DNA of 64,000 bases, taken from a virus. The translations under genes and the position numbers were made by a program. The notes under the pieces were generated by a model, which saw only the letters and a list, made by a program, of their open reading frames with translations, searched no databases and was not told the DNA's origin. The DNA is taken from IMG/VR virus record IMGVR_UViG_3300009376_001132, positions 50,769 to 114,768 of that record; one strand, written 5' to 3'. Shown here one piece after another: positions 45,732 through 53,500 of this stretch (its first letter is position 1; the number at the start of each line of letters is the position of its first letter).

Positions 45732-45883
45732 TGGTTGAGATCCTCTTCTCGTTGGGAGGTTGTCTGACCGTTTCGCCAATAGACAGTCCACCACTGCTCT
45801 CCCTTGCGAGTGAAAGGCCCAATAGTCCGACCCTCCAGCCCAGTTTTGTCATCTACGACTTTAGTGTTAAGCGATAGTTTCAT
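45716..45883 (-). CDS. Small GDLV-related protein
   Basis: 55 residues from ATG at 45883, MKLSLNTKVVDDKTGLEGRTIGPFTRKGEQWWTVYWRNGQTTSQREEDLNQ. The layout G-x-x-I-G, then W-W-T-V-Y-W aromatic strand, resembles a shortened family barrel. It is the last gene of the tandem array and overlaps the start of the nuclease-like gene by 16 nt. Confidence 0.58.
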   Translation of the reverse strand: MKLSLNTKVVDDKTGLEGRTIGPFTRKGEQWWTVYWRNGQTTSQREEDLNQCQTI

Positions 45884-46149
45884 ACTTCCTCCTTGTTGGA
45901 TAGTGTATCACAGGAACTCACAATGTCAAAACAATTATGAGCATTTACTAACATTTCTTCAAACCGCTCGCCAGTTGAGAGCCACTGCATCTTCACATAC
46001 TGGCGGGGGGGATAGCCGTTGCTTGGCTTCGGGCCATCATAGGCTCGGGCAAGAACCAGAGCCAGTTGTCCGTACTTAGCACTATGACGGGCTCGTAAAA
46101 TAGTTCCAGGCTGTTGAACCGCCCACATCTTATCGCTGCTATCCAGCAT
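45880..46149 (-). CDS. GDLV-related SH3-like protein
   Basis: 89 residues, VQQPGTILRARHSAKYGQLALVLARAYDGPK then YVKMQWLSTGERFEEMLVNAH. PGTIL replaces the GDLV turn; the ALVLARA strand and aromatic strand keep the pattern. ATGA overlap with the next gene. Confidence 0.68.
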   Translation of the reverse strand: MLDSSDKMWAVQQPGTILRARHSAKYGQLALVLARAYDGPKPSNGYPPRQYVKMQWLSTGERFEEMLVNAHNCFDIVSSCDTLSNKEEV

Positions 46150-46345
46150 GGCTGACTACCTCCCAATTGATAGGCATAAAAATAACTCGCTCGCCAGTGG
46201 GGAATATAACATCGTGTGTAATATAGTTTCCCTTATCGTTTCGTGCCAGAATACCATACTCGCCATTATGCCTGACGGTTATATTATTTCGGCAGTGCTC
46301 CTTCACTCGGAGCAGGGTGCCAATCTTTAAATCAGTACTTGGCAT
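46139..46345 (-). CDS. GDLV-type SH3-like protein
   Basis: 68 residues from ATG at 46345: MPSTDLKIGTLLRVKEHCRNNITVRHNGEYGILARNDKGNYITHDVIFPTGERVIFMPINWE. Family turn K-I-G-T-L-L, Y-G-I-L strand. Overlaps its upstream neighbour by 14 nt. Confidence 0.7.
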   Translation of the reverse strand: MPSTDLKIGTLLRVKEHCRNNITVRHNGEYGILARNDKGNYITHDVIFPTGERVIFMPINWEVVSHAG

Positions 46346-46574
46346 CAACTTTTTCCAGAAAATATGCCGCTTCCCACACTGGCTCTTCATTATCAAAAGA
46401 TATTAGGCAGGCGTCTTCATTCATTTGTAATGTCGTGTAGTTCATCGTCTTTTTTCCTGTTCCCAGCACAACGCCGAGCCTGTCTTTACCGCCGATTACA
46501 AATCGCCTTACGATATCGCCGACCTTGAAGTGGTGGTCAGGTAGGTACTCAACTTGGCGGGGGGAGGTCTTCAT
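46332..46574 (-). CDS. GDLV-type SH3-like protein
   Basis: 80 residues from ATG at 46574: HHFKVGDIVRRFVIGGKDRLGVVLGTGKKTMNYTTLQMNEDACLISFDNEEPVWEAAYFLEKV. Strong match to the family core; an upstream ATG at 46589 is also possible. Confidence 0.75.
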   Translation of the reverse strand: MKTSPRQVEYLPDHHFKVGDIVRRFVIGGKDRLGVVLGTGKKTMNYTTLQMNEDACLISFDNEEPVWEAAYFLEKVDAKY

Positions 46575-46651
46575 CGGATGCGCCCCCAAAACCAGAGGAT
46601 GTAGCCTCCGATGATAGTGCCGTAAAAGATGCCGCCGATTAGCTCGCTCAT
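46571..46651 (-). CDS. Tiny membrane protein within the array
   Basis: 26 residues, MSELIGGIFYGTIIGGYILWFWGRIR, a single hydrophobic helix. ATG overlaps the upstream stop (TAATG) and its stop overlaps the next start. Different from the SH3-like neighbours; presence is supported only by this overlap. Confidence 0.45.
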   Translation of the reverse strand: MSELIGGIFYGTIIGGYILWFWGRIR

Positions 46652-46848
46652 TACTTCAAGTCCACCAAATATTGAACTGGGTATTGCTTGGATTCGTGTG
46701 CTCCGAACATCACATCAACGCACTCAATCTCACCGCCGAGATATTCATCAAGAGCCCAGTAGTTGGAGCGAGTGATAAGACCCAGCACTTGATTAGCAGC
46801 AACCGCTACCAAGTCTCCGACTTTATATCTTTTCCATTCGGGATTCAT
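46651..46848 (-). CDS. GDLV-type SH3-like protein
   Basis: 65 residues from ATG at 46848, MNPEWKRYKVGDLVAVAANQVLGLITRSNYWALDEYLGGEIECVDVMFGAHESKQYPVQYLV. Clear family member, overlapping the upstream stop by 3 nt (ATGA/TTGATG context). Confidence 0.75.
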   Translation of the reverse strand: MNPEWKRYKVGDLVAVAANQVLGLITRSNYWALDEYLGGEIECVDVMFGAHESKQYPVQYLVDLK

Positions 46849-47045
46849 CAATACATCCTCTTCGTCAGGTGGGTTTTGTGGATGTGTACCGTACTGCCAT
46901 CAGGCTTCAGCACATTCCAATAACTTTTGTTTAGCTCTTCAATCAAAACCAGCGGGGTCTTGTGCTCTGCGTGCCAGATAAACCAGTTGGCAGACAGATG
47001 GTCAATAGAGGTTTTGCGAATGCGAACCAAATCACCCGGCTTCAC
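46848..47045 (-). CDS. GDLV-type SH3-like protein, GTG start
   Basis: 65 residues from GTG at 47045: MKPGDLVRIRKTSIDHLSANWFIWHAEHKTPLVLIEELNKSYWNVLKPDGSTVHIHKTHL. The GTG AAG CCG GGT GAT start supplies the TGA stop of the gene upstream. Confidence 0.75.
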   Translation of the reverse strand: MKPGDLVRIRKTSIDHLSANWFIWHAEHKTPLVLIEELNKSYWNVLKPDGSTVHIHKTHLTKRMY

Positions 47046-47205
47046 TTACCACCTCCAACATCGTACTGTCTTTACTGACTCGCTGAGGTCCCATCTTCAC
47101 GCACTCTACCCACATGAACCCTGGGTCCTCATCATACTTTGAAACATAGCCAGTATCCATGACCGCCCCGTAGGCTGCGAACTGGACTAGTGTTCCAAGT
47201 TTCAT
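47032..47205 (-). CDS. GDLV-type SH3-like protein
   Basis: 57 residues, MKLGTLVQFAAYGAVMDTGYVSKYDEDPGFMWVECVKMGPQRV and the tail EVVSEAG that overlaps the next gene's start. One of the shortest family members. Confidence 0.72.
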   Translation of the reverse strand: MKLGTLVQFAAYGAVMDTGYVSKYDEDPGFMWVECVKMGPQRVSKDSTMLEVVSEAG

Positions 47206-47444
47206 GATAAAATCTCCGCTTGGTCATCAAATATCATAACGCCGTCTGCGTACATGTCAAGTCCTTTGAGAGCCTCAAAACGGACAATGGATGGATAGAC
47301 CTTGGTATTCTTCAAGAGCTTGTGAGCCAGTTCGTACTTTTGCTGGACAACTAGTCCAATCTCTCCTTCAAGCCTGCGGCGGATGCCGGGAGCAAAATGA
47401 GCCAGACCAGACTTATTTACTTTAATAATCTGTCCGACTTTCAT
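47202..47444 (-). CDS. GDLV-related SH3-like protein
   Basis: 80 residues, MKVGQIIKVNKSGLAHFAPGIRRRLEGEIGLVVQQKYELAHKLLKNTKVYPSIVRFEALKG. K-V-G-Q-I-I for the GDLV turn, G-L-V-V strand retained. Overlaps both neighbours by 4 nt. Confidence 0.72.
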   Translation of the reverse strand: MKVGQIIKVNKSGLAHFAPGIRRRLEGEIGLVVQQKYELAHKLLKNTKVYPSIVRFEALKGLDMYADGVMIFDDQAEILS

Positions 47445-47674
47445 GATACCTGCTCCATGTTACAAGCGTAGTCTACAAAGGCTGGCGTGCCGTCAAAAGG
47501 CTCGCACTTGTAGAAGATGTGGTCCTCTGCTCCTTCGTAGTCTCGGTCAAACTTACACGAGGGAGATAGTCCGACAACCAAAGCAAGTTTATTGATTTCG
47601 CTGCCTCCGCTGCTCCTGACCAACATACCAGGCTGGATGTGGCAGCGTTTCTGGATTTCTTTTACCAGGCTCAT
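47441..47674 (-). CDS. GDLV-related SH3-like protein, promoter-proximal
   Basis: 77 residues from the ATG at 47674: MSLVKEIQKRCHIQPGMLVRSSGGSEINKLALVVGLSPSCKFDRDYEGAEDHIFYKCEPFDG. PGMLV turn and ALVVG strand fit the family. A promoter (47692-47719) lies 17 nt upstream, splitting the array into two transcription units. Confidence 0.72.
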   Translation of the reverse strand: MSLVKEIQKRCHIQPGMLVRSSGGSEINKLALVVGLSPSCKFDRDYEGAEDHIFYKCEPFDGTPAFVDYACNMEQVS

Positions 47675-47691
47675 AGGCTCTCTCCAATAGT

Positions 47692-47719
47692 ATCTTAACA
47701 TGACTATGGCTCTTGTCAA
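47692..47719 (-). promoter_or_regulatory. Sigma-70-type promoter, 16-bp spacer
   Basis: Minus strand TTGACA, 16 bases, TAAGAT with extended -10 TG, within the tandem array, just upstream of the 47674 gene. Confidence 0.75.
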
Positions 47720-47949
47720 GTTTTATTTTCTGCCTTTGAAAGTAAAGTTAGGGCTGGTCTTGAAACCCAATAATCTTTTTCTGGAGTCTTGACCAAGAAC
47801 TTATTGTCGGCAGTAAAAACAAAACGCTCCCTGATTATAATGCCAGTCAGCAAAAAGTCATCAACATAATCCTCGGTCACACGACGCTGCATAAAGGACA
47901 CGAGGTCGCCAATATTATATGTGAACTCTGCCCCGTTATATCTATTCAT
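47716..47949 (-). CDS. GDLV-type SH3-like protein
   Basis: 77 residues, AEFTYNIGDLVSFMQRRVTEDYVDDFLLTGIIIRERFVFTADNKFLVKTPEKDYWVSRPALTLLS. N-I-G-D-L-V turn and G-I-I-I strand. Overlaps the upstream gene by 8 nt. Confidence 0.75.
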   Translation of the reverse strand: MNRYNGAEFTYNIGDLVSFMQRRVTEDYVDDFLLTGIIIRERFVFTADNKFLVKTPEKDYWVSRPALTLLSKAENKT

Positions 47950-48154
47950 TTTCTACCAACCTCAAATGATGGACAGAATAATATTCTTCCAGTTCGTAGC
48001 CAAGCCAATTAACTTTTACACAGGTTGTGCCGTGGTTTTTGACTTCGGGATATGAAAGAACAAGACCCAGTTGCCGACCGTGCCTCTCTTTGATGTGGGG
48101 GACTTCGCTAGCACTCCAGTTGGGCTCTACTAAGTCACCTGGCTTTAGATTCAC
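47942..48154 (-). CDS. GDLV-type SH3-like protein, GTG start
   Basis: 70 residues from GTG at 48154: VNLKPGDLVEPNWSASEVPHIKERHGRQLGLVLSYPEVKNHGTTCVKVNWLGYELEEYYSVHHLRLV. The longer reading to 48247 would overlap the preceding gene over 90 nt and has no ribosome site. Confidence 0.73.
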   Translation of the reverse strand: MNLKPGDLVEPNWSASEVPHIKERHGRQLGLVLSYPEVKNHGTTCVKVNWLGYELEEYYSVHHLRLVENE

Positions 48155-48338
48155 TAAGCACCTCCACCCAATGCGAACTCCACTTTGTTGTCTTCCCTGT
48201 CTTGGGGTGATGTACCGTAACAAGAAGTTCCTCGCTGCGGTCATCATAGGGATGGCGAGACCTCACCTCGGTAATAATACCATACCCGTGCCGCTCACGG
48301 CGGCGGTGGGAAACGTCTACCAAATCACCTGGCTTCAC
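48135..48338 (-). CDS. GDLV-type SH3-like protein, GTG start
   Basis: 67 residues from GTG at 48338, MKPGDLVDVSHRRRERHGYGIITEVRSRHPYDDRSEELLVTVHHPKTGKTTKWSSHWVEVLSESKAR. Basic first loop. Its tail SESKAR is encoded by the start region of the next gene. Confidence 0.74.
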   Translation of the reverse strand: MKPGDLVDVSHRRRERHGYGIITEVRSRHPYDDRSEELLVTVHHPKTGKTTKWSSHWVEVLSESKAR

Positions 48339-48495
48339 GGACCACCTCCACACTATCGCAATCAAAAGATACCCGACGACCACATCCCAACCGAACCAAT
48401 ACTTGAGGGAAGTCAGCAGCGGGATCTGTTAGAACGAGCCCCAGCCGGGGGGTGTCAAAACGCCATGTTACTTTTACTAAATCACCCGGCTTCAT
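48325..48495 (-). CDS. GDLV-type SH3-like protein
   Basis: 56 residues: MKPGDLVKVTWRFDTPRLGLVLTDPAADFPQVLVRLGCGRRVSFDCDSVEVVREAR. A minimal, well-formed member. ATG at 48495 overlaps the upstream stop (ends EILNEAG). Confidence 0.75.
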   Translation of the reverse strand: MKPGDLVKVTWRFDTPRLGLVLTDPAADFPQVLVRLGCGRRVSFDCDSVEVVREAR

Positions 48496-48676
48496 TTAAA
48501 ATCTCCAATTCACACCAGCGTTGCTTACACGGGGAGTTGCCGGGCATAAAGCTCCAGAGAACGTCGCACCACATATAGCCCGCTGGGCTTTTGGGTGGGG
48601 CATAAACTTTTACAATAACACCAGAAACTGAGTTGTCCATTTCGTGCTGGAACGTTACCAAATCACCGACTCTCAC
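48482..48676 (-). CDS. GDLV-type SH3-like protein
   Basis: 64 residues, MRVGDLVTFQHEMDNSVSGVIVKVYAPPKSPAGYMWCDVLWSFMPGNSPCKQRWCELEILNEAG. Family core with three cysteines in the last strand. Confidence 0.76.
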   Translation of the reverse strand: MRVGDLVTFQHEMDNSVSGVIVKVYAPPKSPAGYMWCDVLWSFMPGNSPCKQRWCELEILNEAG

Positions 48677-48863
48677 TCAACACCTCCTTGACTCGCCAAG
48701 CACTACAGCTACCGTTGCTGTCGTCATCAGTGTACCGCAACTTAACATGGGGATACTCTGAATCTTCCGAGCGCCAGTTGACATCTGTAAGAATAGCCAT
48801 ATGGTCTGACCTCATCATAACGAGGTCGCCGACCTTCAGGTTTTTACGCCACTCGTTGCTCAC
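48663..48863 (-). CDS. GDLV-type SH3-like protein, GTG start
   Basis: 66 residues from GTG at 48863: SNEWRKNLKVGDLVMMRSDHMAILTDVNWRSEDSEYPHVKLRYTDDDSNGSCSAWRVKEVLSESR. The GTG overlaps the upstream stop as GTGA; the extension to 48947 is shadow sequence. Confidence 0.73.
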   Translation of the reverse strand: MSNEWRKNLKVGDLVMMRSDHMAILTDVNWRSEDSEYPHVKLRYTDDDSNGSCSAWRVKEVLSESR

Positions 48864-49021
48864 TTGCGCTTCCGTTCCGCCAAGGGCTGAATGCGTTTGA
48901 AACTTTCCCAAGTCAGTTCTGGGACGACAACAGCAACCGCTTCCCATGCCTCCATGCGAGACATAGACGGGTCAGTGTTCTCAACGATAATTTTAATGAG
49001 TTCCTTGAACTTCGGTTTCAT
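48860..49021 (-). CDS. Small helical protein, first gene of the array
   Basis: 53 residues, MKPKFKELIKIIVENTDPSMSRMEAWEAVAVVVPELTWESFKRIQPLAERKRK. Not an SH3-like member; helical and basic. It directly follows the promoter at 49040 with ribosome site GGAGAGAG. Function unknown. Confidence 0.65.
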   Translation of the reverse strand: MKPKFKELIKIIVENTDPSMSRMEAWEAVAVVVPELTWESFKRIQPLAERKRK

Positions 49022-49039
49022 GGCTCTCTCCTCATGATT

Positions 49040-49067
49040 ATATTATCATGGAAAGACAGTCTGTCAA
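49040..49067 (-). promoter_or_regulatory. Sigma-70-type promoter of the SH3-like array
   Basis: Minus strand TTGACA, 16 bases, TAATAT with extended -10 TG. It should drive 49021 down to the next promoter at 47692. Confidence 0.8.
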
Positions 49068-49070
49068 GTT

Positions 49071-49307
49071 TTATCGTCGGAAAATAAAGTTCAAAAATCT
49101 GAAAATTAGGGAACGATTATTTTTCGGAGCCATCTCGTTTTTAGTAATTTCTTCCGCACACGAGAAATAATGTTGCTCTTGATACTGTCTAAGCAATTCG
49201 GGGTCACTGAGTACCCACTTGCGTAGGCGGTCCCACTCTAGTAGTTCATTCGGGTTTCGAATCGGTTGAGATTCTAAAATCGCCAGACGATATAATGCAG
49301 TAGCCAC
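49071..49307 (-). CDS. Hypothetical protein, GTG start
   Basis: 78 residues from GTG at 49307, with GAGGAG upstream; an ATG at 49325 would lie within a few bases of the -10 box and so be absent from the transcript. TALYRLAILESQPIRNPNELLEWDRLRKWVLSDPELLRQYQEQHYF is helical. Ends just before the array promoter. No family recognised. Confidence 0.6.
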   Translation of the reverse strand: MATALYRLAILESQPIRNPNELLEWDRLRKWVLSDPELLRQYQEQHYFSCAEEITKNEMAPKNNRSLIFRFLNFIFRR

Positions 49308-49325
49308 AGACCTCTCCTCACCCAT

Positions 49326-49353
49326 AGTATACCATTCCCTGGGCAGAGGTCAA
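49326..49353 (-). promoter_or_regulatory. Sigma-70-type promoter, 16-bp spacer
   Basis: Minus strand TTGACC, 16 bases, TATACT. It drives the small gene at 49307 only, as another promoter follows. Confidence 0.72.
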
Positions 49354-49417
49354 TTAAATAATCGGCACTGCTCCTTTCTATAGTAACTATGATAGAGCAT
49401 CGGTCATGTGACGTATT

Positions 49418-49975
49418 TTATCTGTCTCCCGTGGAACCGAGGGCTCCTTCGCCCCTGCTGGTTTCGTCGTCGTAGATGCTGTCAGACTCCACCAACTGAA
49501 CATCCGTGGTAATCTTTACGAAGACGGCTTGGGCAATCTTGTCACCAGCGTGGAGGGTCTGTGTTCGGTCACTCGGGTTGTGAAGGTTCACGAAGATCTC
49601 TCCTGTGTATCCTCGGTCCACGACACAGGCTCCAACGACCAAACCACGCTTGGAAGCGATGCCAGACTTGTTCTTGATTTCCAGCATGTATCCCTCTGGT
49701 ACCTCAATCTTTAGTCCAGTCGGGAAGAGCGATGATCCATGAGGCAAGACGCTCTCAATCTGCTTTGGGATGTCGTCCCGTGGCGCTGGGCAAAAAAACA
49801 AATCCATGCCGGCATCTGCTGGGTGTGCTCGTACAGGGAGCTTGGCGTTCTTGTGAAGTCGTTGGACTCTTACTTTCATTTTGTTTCCTTCTCGGTCAGC
49901 GCAGGCTGGTTTCAGATCACACCCGCAGTCATAACATTCATCAGCAACATTAAATAAATTTGTTTGGTCTTTCAT
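49418..49975 (-). CDS. dut: dUTP diphosphatase (dUTPase)
   Basis: 185 residues from ATG at 49975 (TAATG overlap with the methylase gene); an internal ATG at 49879 with its own AGAAGGA site would drop a Cys-rich N-terminal extension (ECYDCGCDLKPAC) that ordinary dUTPases lack. Motifs: HPADAGMDLFF (motif 1), EIKNKSGIASKRGLVV (motif 2), GVVDRGYTGEI as CVVDRGYTGEI (motif 3), HAGDKIAQAVF (motif 4) and the C-terminal RGEGALGSTGDR (motif 5). It hydrolyses dUTP to dUMP, keeping uracil out of phage DNA. Confidence 0.95.
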   Translation of the reverse strand: MKDQTNLFNVADECYDCGCDLKPACADREGNKMKVRVQRLHKNAKLPVRAHPADAGMDLFFCPAPRDDIPKQIESVLPHGSSLFPTGLKIEVPEGYMLEIKNKSGIASKRGLVVGACVVDRGYTGEIFVNLHNPSDRTQTLHAGDKIAQAVFVKITTDVQLVESDSIYDDETSRGEGALGSTGDR

Positions 49976-50526
49976 TAGCTCGCCGCCAAGATAATATCTG
50001 CTTCGACTTCATCGCCGTGACAGTCCCAGCCATCAACTTCGTGGCGAGCAAACAATTCAATCTTGCTCTGCTCTGGGAACATTTCCTCAATTCTTTTTCT
50101 TACTTCCGCCGGTTTGGCGCTGTGCTTCCCTCGCATCTCTGAAACCAGTTGGCGGATGTTGCGGGCTCCTCTTGGCTTGGGGATCTTTCCACGCTTGCCA
50201 ATCAAGCATAGTTCTACTTGACTCATCGTATAGAAGCCGGGGTTTACTTTTTGTTTGTCCCACACAAACCCTACGGTTGCCCAGGAGAATCCCCACGCCT
50301 TCATAAGTTCGATAGCTTGATCAAGGTGTGGGCTTGTTGCCCACAGGAAAAGCAAACAGTCATCGTCGCACAAACTTGGAACATCAAGCTTCTTGAGTTC
50401 AGGCAACTTCATACAGCCGTAGTGGCGGGTTGCTCCTCCACTATCAGGACCACCTTTGCCGGTGTGCTGAAGTTGTCCTTTGTAATCCCAGGGTGGGTCA
50501 GCATAAATGATTTGATACTTCTTCAA
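49975..50526 (-). CDS. MT-A70-family DNA N6-adenine methyltransferase
   Basis: 183 residues. IIYADPPWDYKGQL holds the DPPW catalytic motif at residues 10-13; YGCMKLPELKKL, CLLFLWATSPHLDQAIELMKAWGF and FARHEVDGWDCHGDEVE complete the MT-A70 pattern. This is the third adenine-methylase family in the window. It may protect phage DNA from restriction. Overlaps dnaE by 4 nt. Confidence 0.92.
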   Translation of the reverse strand: MKKYQIIYADPPWDYKGQLQHTGKGGPDSGGATRHYGCMKLPELKKLDVPSLCDDDCLLFLWATSPHLDQAIELMKAWGFSWATVGFVWDKQKVNPGFYTMSQVELCLIGKRGKIPKPRGARNIRQLVSEMRGKHSAKPAEVRKRIEEMFPEQSKIELFARHEVDGWDCHGDEVEADIILAAS

Positions 50527-53500
50527 GTGAGCCTCCTAAATGTCCTTCTAAGCGAGCGGGTGCTGAAACCCCACTTCTCGTTATATTCTAAGTTAGCAAC
50601 GTATACTTTGTTAAGGGAAATCTTGTCGTCATCTCTCACCCCCCAGCAGCGGATGCGAGCATCAAAGGCGTTGCTGTCGGTGGTGTGGATGACCCAGTAT
50701 TCCTTGCCGTTCTTTGTCTTTTTTATTTTTACTTCCCTCGGGATGAACCAGACCAGTTGGAGGTCAGGGTCGTACTCGCTGATGGGCGGGCAGCCTCGGG
50801 TCATCAGGTTGTCCTGAATCTCCTGCGGCATAATCTCATGGATGGGGAAGATGCCCGTGAGAGATGCGAAGTGTTCCAACTTCTCTTCCTCGGAGAAGTC
50901 TCCCTCTGGTGCGTACACATCAATATTTTCCAGCAGGTTCTTTTCCTTGCGTGGCCTGTCCACAGCGACGGCAGACCAGAAGTGGCGAAGACCTGTAAAC
51001 CTGTCGTCCATCAACTCGTCAAGGGCTTTGCTCCTGACCAGCACATCCAAAGCCTTCTTATTGAGTTTGGAGTATGTGATGTTCTCGTTGAAGATAAACT
51101 CCTCAATACTATTGAAGGGTCGGTTGGCTACAATCTGGTCAATCGCTGCGTCGCCCAGACCCTTGATGCCTGCGAGCGGCTGAATCAAAGTCTTGCCGTC
51201 CTCGGCAATCTCCCAGACTCGCCCTGACTTGTTGACGCTTGGCGGGACAATCTCAAACCCAAAGGACTTGGCTGTGTTGATTGCTCCTGCCTTCTTGTCT
51301 TCTGGTTCCTTGTCTAGGAACGCAGCCATCCACTCAACCGGATAATAATAACTGAGCCAAGCACACTGAAAGGATACGGCTCCGTAGGATACAGCGTGTG
51401 ATAAGTTGAAGCCGTAGCCTGAAAAGTATTCCATCTTAGACCACAAGTTCTTGGCTACATCTTCGGTGAGTCCGTGTTTGCCGCAGCCCTTCACAAACTT
51501 ATTATAAAGTTTGGTCTTGATATTATCTTTTCCTGTTCCCTTTTTCGTCAGGACTTTGCGGAGCAGGTTGCCCTCGTCCAGCGATAGGTCATCACCCAAC
51601 TTGTGAGCGAGCATAGCCAACTGCTCTTGGAAGACCAGAAGCCCGTATGTATCTCCGAGAACTTCTTTGATGATTGGGTGCTCGTAGTGTACTTGGCTAG
51701 GGTTAGACTTGTTCGCAACATACAGGCTGTGAGCCTTGGCGCTAAGTGGACCGGGGCGGAAAATAGCCGTGACCGCAGCAAAATCCAAAAGGGATTCTGG
51801 TTGTGCTTCTTGGCAGAACCGCTGTGCTCCACCGTTAGTCATCTGGAAGATGCCAGCCCACTTGCCTTTGTGGAATACCTCACGCCAGACTTCCTGATTA
51901 TCAAAGTCAATCGTGTCTGGGTGGAGATTAGTATTATAATAATCTCTCACCTGCTCGAAGGTTGGCTCCTCGATACCTTGATGGCGTTTGAGGATGTGGC
52001 GGATTGCTCCCGAAATCATACGGAGAGTTGACAAGCCGAGCAGGTCAAACTTAATAAAGCCGAGGGGCTCAAGGTGTCTAACGTTCTGACCTTCGCTCCA
52101 CGGTGTTTGGATGACACCGCCGGAGTTGATGAGCGGCATGTGTTTATCTAGGTCTTCAGCAACAACCACCCCACCAGCGTGCCGAGAAATACTCCGCATA
52201 TTGCCAAAGAGGTTATCGACATGAGTAGCCACCTCCGGGTACTTTCTAAAAAACTCTTGTAAGGTTTCACTGTATTCTTTTACCTCGTCAAATGTTGGTG
52301 TGTAGACGCCAGCGATTTGGCCGTGCGCTTTCTTGGCTAGGGGTGTGGCTTCGCTCATCATTACGCCAGTCACCTTGTTCACTTCGGTGAACGGGATATT
52401 ATAAAACTTGCCGATGTCTTTGATGAGTGAGCGGAGTTGGAGCGTGTTGAAGTTGCTGATGGGAACCACTGTTGTCTTGCCCCACTCCTCTGCTAGTTGT
52501 TCCTTGAGAACCATTGGCTCCTCAACATCAAAGTCAATGTCAGGGTATCCACTACCGCCCTTGGTCAGGAACCTCTCAAATTGTAATTGGTATTTGATTG
52601 GGTCCACTTGTGTGATGTCTAGGACATACGATAGGAGTGAGCCAGCGGCTGAACCTCGTCCGAGTCCGACCAGCATTTCCTCCTGGGCTTTATCCGAGAT
52701 GGCTTTCATCGTCAGGAAGTATTGGGCGAAGCCTCGCTCCTTGATGATGTTTAGTTCGTACTTCAGACGGTCCACATACTCGGGGTCTGTGATATTCTTT
52801 TTCTTCATTCCCGCAAGAGCGTCGGAGGTCAGAGCCTGAATGGCTGTCTTGCCTTCGGGTACAACAAACTCTGGGAGGCGAACCTCGCTGTTGGGAACAA
52901 AGTCCTCACATCGGTCAAAGGCGATGTGGTGTGTCCGCTCAATTGTATCACGGATGAAGGCATCATCGTATTCAATATTATATTTAGCTGAATATTTTTT
53001 ATAGGCTTCCATCATCTGGTCACCGTTCTTTGGGTAGAGTTCGTAGCCAACTTCCTCTACTGATTCGGGAAGCCCATCATCATCACCCCACCACTGTCCG
53101 CCGATGCGGCGGTACATCTCTCGGTCTTTCCAAAGTTCTGGTCGGGGGTAGTGGCTGTCGGCTGTGCTGATAACCTCTACGCCCATTTCCACGCAGGCTT
53201 GAATAATGAGGGCGTTACCTTGATGTTGCTCAATGATATCATTCCACTGGACTTCTCCGTAAAATCTATCCCCGAAGATCTCCTTAAAGCGGGCAATAGT
53301 GTCTCTCATTGATGCCAAGACTACATCGGCGTCGTAGGCCCCCGTGTCAGGGTCTCGATGCTTCCAGAAGTCTCCAAACAGAGGACCCGACATGCAGGCG
53401 CTGCTGATAATCAGACCCTCATTGTATTTGTCCAGCATCTCAAAGTCCATACGGGGATACCGATAGAAGTTTTCAGGCTGATAACTATCCGACACTAGCT

